A DNA stretch of 64,000 nucleotides. Source: an uncultured Lachnospiraceae bacterium (GTDB lineage: Bacteria; Bacillota; Clostridia; Lachnospirales; Lachnospiraceae). The notes under the pieces are model-generated. The model saw only the letters and a program-made list of their open reading frames with translations. It was not told the origin of the DNA and did no database searches. The stretch is from assembly GCA_910577785.1 (NCBI GenBank), contig CAJTNT010000005.1, forward strand, positions 61,263 to 125,262, read 5' to 3'. Within the stretch, counting starts at the first letter, position 1; every line of letters begins with the position of its first letter. Of this stretch, positions 24,714-33,029 are shown in pieces. Made by a program: the position numbers and the translations under genes.

Positions 24714-24858
24714 GTTACTATTCACGGCCTGGGGGCCGCTCATAGTAACGATTCGGGGCGATATTTAGAGTTTTGCTGCGCAAAAATCGCCCCTCACTCT
24801 TCTATCATCTTCTCACGGAATGCGCAGCTTGGCGCATTCCTGTGCCGTGTATAATTAC
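24714..24858. repeat. Dispersed structured repeat, full copy (copy A)
   Basis: About 145 bp bounded by GTTACTATTCACGGC and the near-inverse GCCGTGTATAATTAC. Inside are two hairpins: GGGGCGAT(24755-24762)/ATCGCCCC(24786-24793), and GGAATGCGC(24817-24825)/GCGCATTCC(24832-24840). Copies B (16161) and C (5485) share the interior; several short elements elsewhere share only the ends. It lies between two divergent promoters. The remaining spacer 24483-25000 holds those promoters. Confidence 0.7.
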
Positions 24859-24896
24859 TAAATTTGGGAAATTTTAGAACGGTGCAAAAGTAACCG

Positions 24897-24925
24897 TTGC
24901 CACAGCAGAAAATTTCTGGTATAAT
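24897..24925 (+). promoter_or_regulatory. Sigma-A promoter of the yjfB-like gene
   Basis: TTGCCA (24897-24902), a 17-bp spacer and TATAAT (24920-24925), about 75 bp upstream of the small gene at 25001. Confidence 0.8.
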
Positions 24926-25000
24926 TTACCCAGGCGGAAGCTCAGGAACAGGGAAGAAATTCCGCTTTCAGCAATTCGAAATGGACAGGAGGGATTCGAA

Positions 25001-25177
25001 ATGGATATTGCCGCTTTATCAACAGCGCTTAGCATGGCTAATGTAAGCAACGATGTCGGCGTACTTATGCTCAGCAAGCAGCTAGATTCTATGGAAGATA
25101 TGGGCGCCTCTATGGCCAAGCTTATGGAACAGTCTGTTACTCCCCATCTGGGAGGAAATATTGATATTTCCATTTAA
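25001..25177 (+). CDS. Small YjfB-family protein (putative motility protein)
   Basis: A 58-residue gene starting MDIAALSTALSMANVSNDVG and ending in GGNIDISI. The pattern of an MDIAALS start, a central LMLSKQLDSMEDMGASM helix and a hydrophilic NIDIS end fits the YjfB family (PF14070), annotated as putative motility protein. GGAGGG lies about eight bases before the ATG, with a consensus promoter upstream and a perfect terminator downstream, so it is a complete monocistronic gene. No flagellar genes are nearby. The family's molecular role is not known. Confidence 0.88.
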   Translation: MDIAALSTALSMANVSNDVGVLMLSKQLDSMEDMGASMAKLMEQSVTPHLGGNIDISI

Positions 25178-25201
25178 CCTGCCACAGAGGACGGTAGTAC
25201 A

Positions 25202-25269
25202 AAAAACACCCCGCCGCCTGCGGCGCAGCATTTTTATCTCTGCTGCGCCGCAGGCGGCGGGGTGTTTTT
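25202..25269. terminator. Bidirectional terminator with 29-bp perfect arms
   Basis: The 29-nt arms at 25202-25230 and 25241-25269 are exact inverse complements, G+C-rich in the core with A/T tails on both sides and a 10-nt loop. It serves the converging yjfB-like and CPBP genes. Confidence 0.92.
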
Positions 25270-25275
25270 ATGCGT

Positions 25276-26244
25276 TCACATCATTTCCGTTATAATAGAA
25301 AGCCCCATAAAGGCAAATGCAATCCCAATCCCAATAACCAGCGGGACAGTGACCATGTGTTCCCGGCTACCGCCGCGGAACATCTGCTTCACATGTTCCC
25401 ACCGTCCGTTTATCCTGCAGATGGCGTAATAAATCCCCACTGCGCCACAGGTGGTTCCCACAGCAATGATGGCCCAGATAATAATCCCCATCAGAAATAC
25501 CAACAGCTCATTACTCTCCATCACGGCCGCATAGCCTCCCTGCCGGATCTGCGGCGCCTGGGACAGTTCCTCCACTCCTGCAATCCGGGACAGCACTGGC
25601 AGCAGGAAACTCAACACCACACTGGTTACATTTAAGGTAAAATGCGCCAGCATGGAGCTTAGGATGCTTCCCGTAGCCTCCACCAAAAACGCCAGATAGA
25701 CCCCCAGCGCAAATGCATACATAAACTGGTTCAAGTTCATATGCATACACCCAAACAGAAAGGCGCTCAGCAGGATGGCCGACAGCATCCGGCTCTTCCG
25801 ATAAGTATGGAACAATACCCCCCGGAACATAAATTCCTCCACAAAAGCCGGCATGCCCGCCACAAACAGCACGCTCAGGAGAAAGCTCTGGCCCTGCATC
25901 AGGTCTGCAACCGCTGCCGTGCCTGTGTTTGTAAACAGCATAGAGATGGCATTCAGCACAATTATCATTGGGTACATCAGGTAAGTACAGATAACCACCA
26001 GGATGGCGGTGGCAAAATTAATCCTCCGATAGGGGATAAACTCACGGATGGCAATCCCCCGATGGCGGCAATAAGCCAGCCCCGGCAGGAAAATCAGCGC
26101 CTGCGACAGCAGGATATTCACATACACCGGCAGTTCCCCGAGGATGGGAAAATAGGACGCCAACATCCCAAACCCCAGGCTGACGCCAATATAGATTACG
26201 ATCACTGCCAAAAACAGGCGGTTGACACTTTTGTTATTGGACAT
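25276..26244 (-). CDS. CPBP family intramembrane metalloprotease
   Basis: A 322-residue polytopic membrane protein of the CAAX-processing/bacteriocin-processing (Abi) family. Motif 1, EEFMFRG (double Glu plus Arg), is near residue 140; motif 2, FGCMHMNLNQF (His and Asn), near 173; a third segment, ILSSMLAHFTLN with the last His, near 215. Roughly eight hydrophobic segments are seen. TAGGAGG precedes the ATG. It follows the S1-domain gene by nine bp and ends at the 29-bp terminator. In Firmicutes such proteases process peptides or give bacteriocin self-immunity. No bacteriocin gene is visible nearby. Confidence 0.92.
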   Translation of the reverse strand: MSNNKSVNRLFLAVIVIYIGVSLGFGMLASYFPILGELPVYVNILLSQALIFLPGLAYCRHRGIAIREFIPYRRINFATAILVVICTYLMYPMIIVLNAISMLFTNTGTAAVADLMQGQSFLLSVLFVAGMPAFVEEFMFRGVLFHTYRKSRMLSAILLSAFLFGCMHMNLNQFMYAFALGVYLAFLVEATGSILSSMLAHFTLNVTSVVLSFLLPVLSRIAGVEELSQAPQIRQGGYAAVMESNELLVFLMGIIIWAIIAVGTTCGAVGIYYAICRINGRWEHVKQMFRGGSREHMVTVPLVIGIGIAFAFMGLSIITEMM

Positions 26245-26253
26245 TTTATCCTC

Positions 26254-27090
26254 CTAAAGCTTTCGAATGCTTTTCTCCGTAATCTCAATTTTGCGTTCTT
26301 TATACAAATGCCCCACCGCACGCTTAAACGCGTTCTTGCTCATCCGTGCCTCACGCATAATGATCTCTGGGGAAGCCTTGTCATTAAAGGGCAGCACGCC
26401 GGCATATTCATCCAGCAGCGCCAATACCTTAACCGCATCCTCATCCATCTGCTTATAGGCCTTCTGGCGCAGGGTCAGATCCAGCTTGCCATCTGGCTTA
26501 ACGCCTGAAACCCTGGCCTCTACATGGCTTCCAATCTGCAGGAAGCTGTGATCCTCATGGCGCGGGATCAGGGCGGAATAGCGGTCGTCCACAGCCACAA
26601 AAGCGCCAAAGTTGTCACTCAGCTCATAGACCCTCCCCTGCACCATATCGCCAGCCTGGTAAGGGGAATCCGTACGCAGCAGCTCATGGATATCCTGCAT
26701 GCTGGCACAGAGGCGCCTGCTCTTGTCTATGTAGAGCCGGACCAACACCTCGTCGCCTTCTTTAACTTTTCCTGCCTGCTCCTTATAGGGCAGGAACAGA
26801 TCCTTTTCCAGGCCCCAGTCCAGAAAAGCGCCGATTTTCTGGATAGAAACCACGGTAAGCGGCTGCACTTCCCCCATTTTCAGCTTCGGCTCTCGGACAG
26901 TGGAAATAACCCTGTCTTCGGAGTCCTTGTAAATAAATACCTCTATCTCATCTCCTAGTTTGGCCTCCGGAGGCACCTGCCTCCCCGGAAGCAGTATTCT
27001 CACATCCTCCCGCCCTGGCTCTGCCAGATATACGCCAAATTCTACTATCTTCGAAACCACTAATGTCTGCTTTTCTCCTAGCCGAATCAT
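26254..27090 (-). CDS. CvfB-like S1 RNA-binding protein
   Basis: A 278-residue protein with tandem S1-like OB folds and a C-terminal winged helix, as in CvfB/YitL. N-terminal LVVSKIVEFGVYLAEPG, the second repeat VVSIQKIGAFLDWGLEKDLFLPY (about 75-97), a third near 150 (VYELSDNFGAFVAVDDRYSALIP) and a helix-turn-helix-like end (MSKNAFKRAVGHLYKERKIEI) are present. The start ATG at 27090 overlaps the TGA of the thioesterase gene (TGATG) after GGAGGGAGAT, indicating coupling; an upstream TTG at 27093 is less likely. Family members bind RNA and influence virulence gene expression. Its targets here are unknown. Confidence 0.92.
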   Translation of the reverse strand: MIRLGEKQTLVVSKIVEFGVYLAEPGREDVRILLPGRQVPPEAKLGDEIEVFIYKDSEDRVISTVREPKLKMGEVQPLTVVSIQKIGAFLDWGLEKDLFLPYKEQAGKVKEGDEVLVRLYIDKSRRLCASMQDIHELLRTDSPYQAGDMVQGRVYELSDNFGAFVAVDDRYSALIPRHEDHSFLQIGSHVEARVSGVKPDGKLDLTLRQKAYKQMDEDAVKVLALLDEYAGVLPFNDKASPEIIMREARMSKNAFKRAVGHLYKERKIEITEKSIRKL

Positions 27091-27797
27091 CAATCTCCCT
27101 CCAATTCTACAATCGCAAAAGGCATTCCTTCTTCATTTGCCAGATTTACCGTTATTCTAGCCCCTTCCCGGATAACCATTGGGCAGATAATATCCCCATA
27201 GACAGCTGCCTTCCGATATTCAGCGCGCATACGCTTCACCGCAAATCCCAGGGGGAGGTATTCCTGCGCCATGCTGACATACTTCCCATTATTCACATGT
27301 TGGTTGGTATCAATATGATATTTGCCAACGGGAAATGCGCCCTTGGGCTCCATACCCTCTGGCAGGGACAGCTTCCTGGGGGCACGCTCCATTGGAAACC
27401 TTGGCGAGAGCTGATAAACCTCCAACATCTTGGGGAGCCCCCGCATCGGCCGCCCACGCCGCAAGTCCAGAAGCACCCAGATAGAATCCGCATAAGCCAG
27501 AAGCTCCCCTTGCGGGCTTTCCAAGGTAAAATTACGGTACCCCAAAAAACTCTTAAAATCATAAGGCCAGGTAGAAATCACCACCTGCTCCCCATAAGCC
27601 GGATAGCGCACCACTTCAATCTGCCAAGAGGACAGCACCCAGGCCGCCTGGTTTTGGGCAAGATATGTCCCCCCAACTCCCAGGTCTTCGGACTGGAAAA
27701 AGCTGCAGTCCTGAAAATAATCCAGGATGGCATTCAAAGTAGCCTTTCCCTGGCTGTCCACTTCGCTGTAACGGATCCTGCTCTCAAATTGGTACAT
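27090..27797 (-). CDS. Acyl-ACP thioesterase
   Basis: A 235-residue double-hotdog protein of the FatA/FatB family releasing fatty acids from acyl carrier protein. The N-terminal hotdog shows SEVDSQGKATLNAILDYFQD. The C-terminal hotdog has the catalytic segment YHIDTNQHVNNGKYVSMAQE near residue 165, with Asp, Asn and His. It is the first gene of a run with the S1 protein and CPBP protease. A terminator of the upstream tRNA-Gln precedes it. Confidence 0.93.
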   Translation of the reverse strand: MYQFESRIRYSEVDSQGKATLNAILDYFQDCSFFQSEDLGVGGTYLAQNQAAWVLSSWQIEVVRYPAYGEQVVISTWPYDFKSFLGYRNFTLESPQGELLAYADSIWVLLDLRRGRPMRGLPKMLEVYQLSPRFPMERAPRKLSLPEGMEPKGAFPVGKYHIDTNQHVNNGKYVSMAQEYLPLGFAVKRMRAEYRKAAVYGDIICPMVIREGARITVNLANEEGMPFAIVELEGD

Positions 27798-27827
27798 TGT
27801 CGTCTCCTACATCACTATCATAAGATA

Positions 27828-27853
27828 AAAAGCCCATCACACACGTGATGGGC
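27828..27853 (-). terminator. Terminator after tRNA-Gln
   Basis: AGCCCATCAC (27831-27840) pairs with GTGATGGGCT (27844-27853). The A run beginning at 27827 gives U on the minus strand. It sits six bases past the tRNA 3' end. Confidence 0.8.
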
Positions 27854-27858
27854 TTTAA

Positions 27859-27930
27859 CTGGCCCACAAGGATTCGAACCTTGAAATGACGGAGTCAGAG
27901 TCCGTTGCCTTACCATTTGGCGATGGGCCA
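27859..27930 (-). tRNA. tRNA-Gln (anticodon CUG)
   Basis: Minus strand: acceptor TGGCCCA pairs perfectly with TGGGCCA. The anticodon stem ACGGA/TCCGT encloses loop CTCTGAC, anticodon CTG. The T arm is CAAGG-TTCGAAT-CCTTG. Discriminator G; CCA is not encoded. Confidence 0.95.
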
Positions 27931-27949
27931 TTGTTTTTCAACAAAATGT

Positions 27950-27978
27950 ATTATATACGAGTTCCGCTAAAAATGCAA
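27950..27978 (-). promoter_or_regulatory. Sigma-A promoter of tRNA-Gln
   Basis: TTGCAT (27973-27978), a 17-bp spacer and TATAAT (27950-27955) on the minus strand, 20 bp ahead of the tRNA. The A/T-only inverse-repeat run around 27986-28012 may end the YigZ transcript. Confidence 0.8.
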
Positions 27979-28024
27979 GCAGTTTTTTAAAATTTTTTAA
28001 AAAAATTTTTAAGGCCGGTTATTT

Positions 28025-28684
28025 TCATTCTGCAAAGGTAAGGACAGAACCATTATGCAGGGCAAATTCCACCGGATCCCCCACCTCAAAACGGGCGGTT
28101 CCATTGGTAGCCTCTGTTACCGCATCCTGGATCTTTCCCAGGCTCTCTGCCGGTACCATTACCTCTGACAATACACGGTCTGTATAGGATGTATCTAGGA
28201 TGGGGATCTGCTGCTGTGCCAGGATATACTGGATTTTGCCAATCCCATTGTAATCCGTGTCAATCTTAAGCACTCTTCCTGGATGTTTCTCAATCACTGT
28301 GCTGGCGCGCAGCCCTTCCTGGACAGCCTTCTGGTAGGCGCGGACCAACCCGCCCGTCCCCAAAAGCACCCCTCCGAAATAACGCGTCACCACGACTGCA
28401 GCGTCATGGATATCTTCCTTCAACAGAACCTCCAACATGGGCCGCCCGGCTGTCCCGCCTGGCTCGCCATCATCGCTGAAACGCTGCAGGCTGTGATTCT
28501 TCCCAGCCACAAACGCATAGCAATTATGCCTAGCGTCCCAGTACTGCTTCTTGATCCTATTAATAAAAGCAAACGCCTCATCCTCCGATGTAACGCTTTC
28601 TAATGTGGCAATAAAACGGGATTTCTTCTCTATAATTTCCCCGCTCCCCCCCTGGTACAGGGTTTTCATCGGTGTATGCTCCAT
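28025..28684 (-). CDS. YigZ/IMPACT family protein
   Basis: A 219-residue IMPACT-family protein. The N-terminal UPF0029 domain has IIEKKSRFIATLESV, then the diagnostic DARHNCYAFVAG near residue 50 and DDGEPGGTAGRPML near 75. VTRYFGGVLLGTGGLVRAY near 105 is followed by a small ferredoxin-like C-terminal domain. The ATG at 28684 (MEHTPMKTLYQGG) has GGAGG upstream; the open frame to 28777 is not supported. The eukaryotic relative modulates GCN2, but the bacterial role is not defined. Confidence 0.92.
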   Translation of the reverse strand: MEHTPMKTLYQGGSGEIIEKKSRFIATLESVTSEDEAFAFINRIKKQYWDARHNCYAFVAGKNHSLQRFSDDGEPGGTAGRPMLEVLLKEDIHDAAVVVTRYFGGVLLGTGGLVRAYQKAVQEGLRASTVIEKHPGRVLKIDTDYNGIGKIQYILAQQQIPILDTSYTDRVLSEVMVPAESLGKIQDAVTEATNGTARFEVGDPVEFALHNGSVLTFAE

Positions 28685-28789
28685 CCTGGCCCTCCTCCGC
28701 CTTCCAGCCCCAACGTCCTTTTCCTCTTTGCTGTATTCTAGCATATTTCTCCCTGAAACGCAAATAAAAAATCCCACAGAGGATTCCCG

Positions 28790-28824
28790 TTACGATTCAC
28801 GGACTCCCAGGCTGTGAATCGTAA
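28790..28824. repeat. Short palindromic element (repeat-end type)
   Basis: TTACGATTCAC (28790-28800) and GTGAATCGTAA (28814-28824) are exact inverse complements, with GG(ACTCCCAGG)CT between. They match the TTACTATTCAC ends of the 24714 repeat except for a compensated T-A to G-C change. It lies between the divergent YigZ and PBP genes. Confidence 0.7.
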
Positions 28825-28921
28825 TTAAATTTTGCAAAATCTTAAGGATTTTACCCTTTCTTTGCCCCCTGTTTTTTGCTATAATGTCAAGATAAACTTG
28901 TTTTTATGGAAGGAGGCATCT

Positions 28922-31624
28922 ATGAATTATAGTAAAAAAAGCCTGGCTGCAAAGGAACGGCAGATTACTTCCACGACGTCCCTGGTACGCAAAAAATTTA
29001 CAGTAATCCTTTTCAAGGCCTTGCTCCTCTGCTTTTTGGCTCTCGTGATCATTGGAGGATGTGCCGGCATCGGCGCCTTCAAGGGCATCATTGCCTCTGC
29101 CCCTGACATCTCCGACATTGACCCAACTCCCACCGGCTATCTGTCCGTGGTTTTGGACAACCAGGGCAACCAGACGGCCACGCTGGTGGCATCCGGTTCC
29201 AACCGCGTCTATGTGACGCTGAATGAGATTCCCCTTAACCTCCAGCATGCATTCGTGGCGATTGAGGATGAACGCTTCTATGACCACAATGGCATCGACA
29301 TCAAAGGGATTATCCGCGCAGGTTTTGCTGGCATCCGCAACGGCTTCCACTTTGACCAGGGCGCCAGCACCATCACCCAGCAGCTGCTGAAGAATAACGT
29401 ATTTGAAGGCTGGACAACCCAGTCCGGCATAGAAAGGATCCAGCGGAAAATCCAGGAGCAGTACCTGGCCATAGAACTAAGCAAGGTCAAATCCAAGGAA
29501 TGGGTACTGGAAAATTACCTCAATACCATCAACCTGGGGCAGAACACTCTCGGCGTACAGTCCGCCTCGCGCCGCTATTTTGGCAAGGACGTATCTGAGC
29601 TTAACCTCTCAGAAAGCGCCGTCATTGCCGGGATTACCAAAAACCCCTCCGCTTACAACCCGGTCAGCCACCCAGAAGAGAACAAGAAGCGCCGCAAGCT
29701 GGTGCTGAAAAATATGAAGGATCAGGATTTCATCTCCGAAAGCCAGTACCAGGAGGCTTTGGAAGACGACGTCTACTCCCGCATCCAGCAGGTCAATATT
29801 GAATATGCAGAAGAAAACCCCAATTCCTACTTTGTAGACGCGCTGATTGAGCAGGTGGTGCAGGATCTGGTGGAGAAGAAGGGGTATACGGATACCCAGG
29901 CATACAAAGCCATTTACAACAGCGGCCTTACCATCCAATCCACCCAGGATATGGACATCCAGAAAATCTGCGATGAGGAAGTAAATAATCTGGAAAATTA
30001 TGCTACAGAGCCCCTGTATTCTTTCTCTTACCGCCTGACGATCGAACACACGGACGGCAGCATAGAGAATTTCAGCGACCAGACGATGCTTTCCCATTAC
30101 CGCGCCAGCAACGCCGATTATTCCCTGAACTTCTCCAGCGTGGAAGAAGCCCAGGCTGCGATTGATGCCTATAAAGCAGAAATTTTAGGTCCTGGGGACA
30201 GCATTCCAGAGGGCGGCGAATCCACCGTGTTCACCATGCAGCCCCAGGCGTCTGTCACCATCCTTGACCAATACACTGGGGACGTGAAGGCCATTGTGGG
30301 CGGCAGAGGGGAAAAATCTGGAAGCCGCACCTTAAACCGGGCCACTTCCACCACGCGGCAACCAGGCTCCACCTTTAAGGTACTGGCTGCATTTGCGCCT
30401 GCCCTGGATACTGCCGGCATGACGCTTGCCACTGTCCAGGATGACTGCCCCTTCAGCTACTCCAATGGGACATCCCTGCGAAATTATGACAACAGCTACC
30501 ACGGCTTTACCACCATCCGCTATGCGATCACAGAATCGATCAACGTGGTCACCGTTAAGACGATGGCGGATATCTCTCCCCAGGTTGGATTTGACTACCT
30601 GGAAAACTTTGGGTTTACCACACTCTCCCAGGATGACATTGTCGAATCCCTTTCCTTAGGAGGCATTACCAACGGCGTAACCAACCTAGAGCTGACAGCG
30701 GCCTATGCGACCATCGCGGACAAGGGGACTTACACAAAGCCCCGGTTCTATACCAAAATACTAGACCACAACAAAAACGTGCTGATTGACAATACCCCGG
30801 AGACGCATACCGTACTGAAAGAAACGACTGCCTTTTTGCTGACAGACGCCATGAAGGACGTACTAACCAAAGGCACCGGGAGCGCCGCCAAGTTCAGCAA
30901 TATGCCTACTGCCGGGAAAACAGGGACAACGACTAAAAACCGCGACGTCCTGTTTTCCGGATTTACGCCTTATTATACCTGCTCTGTGTGGTGCGGCTTT
31001 GACGATAACAGCCCACAGGATAACGCACTGACGTCGAACCCGAAAAAGCTCTGGAAGAACATTATGGGGCGTATCCATGACGGCCTGCCGCAGAAAGATT
31101 TTGATAAGCCGGAAGGGATTGTTACAGCGAAGGTCTGTAGGAAATCCGGGAAGCTGGCTGTGGAGGGGCTGTGTGATGCCGATCCCAGGGGCAGCATGTT
31201 TGAGATGGAGTTTTTTGCAGCCGGGACAGAGCCTACGGAATACTGCGACCATCATGTGAGCGCTACCATCTGTACGAAATCAGGCATGCTTGCCAATGAA
31301 TACTGCCCGAAGAAGCTGCGGCAGACAGGGGTCTATATTGTAGGCGGATCATCAAATACGGAAGACGAGCCTTATCTGCTGTCGGGAGATTTGCAGGAAG
31401 AAAAATATTGCACCATCCATTCTATAAAAACCCGGCTGCCCAAAATCCCCCAGATTCCCGGGCTGAAAAATATGGAGGAAGATAACGAAACCACGGATGA
31501 AGAGGGACAGGAGCATGAAACAGATGATAATGGAAATAGGGAAGATAACGAAAACGGAACCGACGAAGAAAGGCCGGGAGAAGGAGCTGAAGGAAACAGC
31601 GAGGAGAACCACGGGGCAGATTAA
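28922..31624 (+). CDS. Class A penicillin-binding protein (PBP1A-type)
   Basis: Bifunctional peptidoglycan synthase of 900 residues. A short cytoplasmic tail and one membrane helix (about 25-50, ILFKALLLCFLALVIIGG) precede the GT51 glycosyltransferase domain: Glu in AIEDERFYDHNG near 112 and GASTITQQLLKN near 145. The transpeptidase domain has the nucleophile Ser in RQPGSTFKVL near 480, SxN as TESINVV near 540 and KTGTT near 665. Cysteine-bearing C-terminal segments and an acidic Glu/Asp/Asn-rich tail follow. ATG 28922 has GGAAGGAGG upstream; the longer frame from 28832 is not supported. A TATAAT at 28880-28885 is a possible -10. Confidence 0.96.
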   Translation: MNYSKKSLAAKERQITSTTSLVRKKFTVILFKALLLCFLALVIIGGCAGIGAFKGIIASAPDISDIDPTPTGYLSVVLDNQGNQTATLVASGSNRVYVTLNEIPLNLQHAFVAIEDERFYDHNGIDIKGIIRAGFAGIRNGFHFDQGASTITQQLLKNNVFEGWTTQSGIERIQRKIQEQYLAIELSKVKSKEWVLENYLNTINLGQNTLGVQSASRRYFGKDVSELNLSESAVIAGITKNPSAYNPVSHPEENKKRRKLVLKNMKDQDFISESQYQEALEDDVYSRIQQVNIEYAEENPNSYFVDALIEQVVQDLVEKKGYTDTQAYKAIYNSGLTIQSTQDMDIQKICDEEVNNLENYATEPLYSFSYRLTIEHTDGSIENFSDQTMLSHYRASNADYSLNFSSVEEAQAAIDAYKAEILGPGDSIPEGGESTVFTMQPQASVTILDQYTGDVKAIVGGRGEKSGSRTLNRATSTTRQPGSTFKVLAAFAPALDTAGMTLATVQDDCPFSYSNGTSLRNYDNSYHGFTTIRYAITESINVVTVKTMADISPQVGFDYLENFGFTTLSQDDIVESLSLGGITNGVTNLELTAAYATIADKGTYTKPRFYTKILDHNKNVLIDNTPETHTVLKETTAFLLTDAMKDVLTKGTGSAAKFSNMPTAGKTGTTTKNRDVLFSGFTPYYTCSVWCGFDDNSPQDNALTSNPKKLWKNIMGRIHDGLPQKDFDKPEGIVTAKVCRKSGKLAVEGLCDADPRGSMFEMEFFAAGTEPTEYCDHHVSATICTKSGMLANEYCPKKLRQTGVYIVGGSSNTEDEPYLLSGDLQEEKYCTIHSIKTRLPKIPQIPGLKNMEEDNETTDEEGQEHETDDNGNREDNENGTDEERPGEGAEGNSEENHGAD

Positions 31625-31683
31625 AAGCAGAAATATCAGCAACGGCCAGGATGGGGGCATCCCGGAGATTAGAGCCTTAAATG

Positions 31684-31713
31684 GGGCATCTCCCTAACAA
31701 ACAGGGGATGCCC
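31684..31713 (+). terminator. Probable terminator after the PBP gene
   Basis: GGGGCATCTCCC pairs with GGGGATGCCC across a 9-nt loop. The trailing U tract is poor, so this is weaker than others in the window. Confidence 0.4.
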
Positions 31714-31740
31714 TCGCAAATCGAACCATCAAGTTCATAT

Positions 31741-32778
31741 TTAAAATTCCAGACAGTATACCACCGTTGTTTCTTCTGCTGTATGTGAGAATTTCCTGAC
31801 CATATGCTCCAGGATTTTATAAGACACATCTGTCATTGCATATTCCAGGTTATCATTGTGCATACGCCCCCATAGGCCTTCCGGGCAGCGGATGGTAAGC
31901 GTTGCCTGTGCCTGGGATGGCTGCCCCTCCTGGAAGCTAATGTGTACAATCGCCCTGTAAATGCCAGACAGCAGCGAAAAGCGCTTGATTACGAGCCAGA
32001 GGGCAAAATGCAGGCGCAAAAAGAACTCTGCCGGAAGCTGAACTGGGGCATTTTCTATTTGTATCTCTAAGTCCTGCTGGCATTCCGGATGGCAGAAAGC
32101 ATGTTTCAGCTCCTGTTGGATCCCCGCCAAAGCTTGTTCCCCTGCAGCCCTGGCGGGGATTCGCTGTAGCAGCCATTGTAGGATCTCCCCATCGTAACGG
32201 AGCAGGCGCTTTTTCTCCTCTTCGGAAAGCTTGGACTTTAGATCTTTTTGGAAGGCATGCAGCATCCCCTGCATAAAATGCACAAACGCTTCCTTCTCCT
32301 GGGGCCGTTCCTGGCATACAGCTTCCAATTCCGCAATTTTTTGGGCAGCCTGCCGAAACTCCTGGTCAATTCGGCAACGCTCCTGCCGAACAGCCTCTCC
32401 CTTTTCATAAAGGAGAAAGCCCTCCTGGATTGCGTCATAGAGCTGCTGGGAACTGGTTGGTTTTTGGAAAATGCGGAAGACCCTTAGCTCATTTACTAGA
32501 AGCTTCAAATAAGCCGGCTCCACCCGCCTTGTATACACCATGCATATTGTCTGAGGAAAATGCTCATTGAGGTATGCAATCAGCTTGGCGCCCCCAAAGG
32601 TAGAAAGGTTCATGCCTGTCACGACTACCTTATACCTCTTTTCACGCAGATACTTCACAGCCTCCAGGCCGCTGTTGGCGGTATCAATTTGAAAATCGCA
32701 GCCCATCTGTTCCATACCCGCCATAAACTCTTGGATAAATTCTTTTCTGTTATTTGCAAACAGCAGATTATTCTCCAT
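31741..32778 (-). CDS. Pseudo-receiver domain protein with kinase-like C-terminal region
   Basis: A 345-residue cytosolic protein starting MENNLLFANNRKEF (ATG 32778); a promoter at 32918-32946 argues against the longer frame. Residues 1-125 have the CheY fold pattern with a conserved KPTSSQQL lysine loop near 113. The acidic pair is replaced by NN, and the phospho-acceptor Asp position in KVVVTGMNLS appears to be Gly, so phosphorylation in the usual way is unlikely. A Glu/Gln coiled coil (about 130-180) follows, then a region (about 260-345) loosely reminiscent of a degenerate histidine-kinase ATPase domain. It is monocistronic. No DNA-binding domain is visible. Function unknown. Confidence 0.75.
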   Translation of the reverse strand: MENNLLFANNRKEFIQEFMAGMEQMGCDFQIDTANSGLEAVKYLREKRYKVVVTGMNLSTFGGAKLIAYLNEHFPQTICMVYTRRVEPAYLKLLVNELRVFRIFQKPTSSQQLYDAIQEGFLLYEKGEAVRQERCRIDQEFRQAAQKIAELEAVCQERPQEKEAFVHFMQGMLHAFQKDLKSKLSEEEKKRLLRYDGEILQWLLQRIPARAAGEQALAGIQQELKHAFCHPECQQDLEIQIENAPVQLPAEFFLRLHFALWLVIKRFSLLSGIYRAIVHISFQEGQPSQAQATLTIRCPEGLWGRMHNDNLEYAMTDVSYKILEHMVRKFSHTAEETTVVYCLEF

Positions 32779-32917
32779 ACCTGCCCATCCTTCCCTTCCG
32801 CTCTGCTCCGTTTTGTCCTTCGCAGCAAATACAACGCCCTGCTTCACTCGGCACAGCAAACATGCCGTCCTGCTGTGCCCGATACGGAGTATTTTAGTTT
32901 TCTGAACCATTTCTTCG

Positions 32918-32946
32918 ATTATAGCACATTCTCCCACGCCAAACAA
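32918..32946 (-). promoter_or_regulatory. Sigma-A promoter of the pseudo-receiver gene
   Basis: TTGTTT (32941-32946), a 17-bp spacer and TATAAT (32918-32923) on the minus strand, about 140 bp upstream of the ATG at 32778. Confidence 0.75.
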
Positions 32947-32985
32947 TGACATTATGCTGTATTCTGGCACAGAGGCATCCTATTG

Positions 32986-33027
32986 GTTACTATTCAGCGC
33001 GGGACCTCCCAGGCCGTGAATAGCAAC
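32986..33027. repeat. Short palindromic element (repeat-end type)
   Basis: GTTACTATTCA (32986-32996) and GTGAATAGCAAC (33016-33027) are near-perfect inverse complements flanking CCTCCCAGG, as in the other repeat ends. It abuts the stop codon of the ammonium transporter gene. Confidence 0.6.
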
Positions 33028-33029
33028 TC

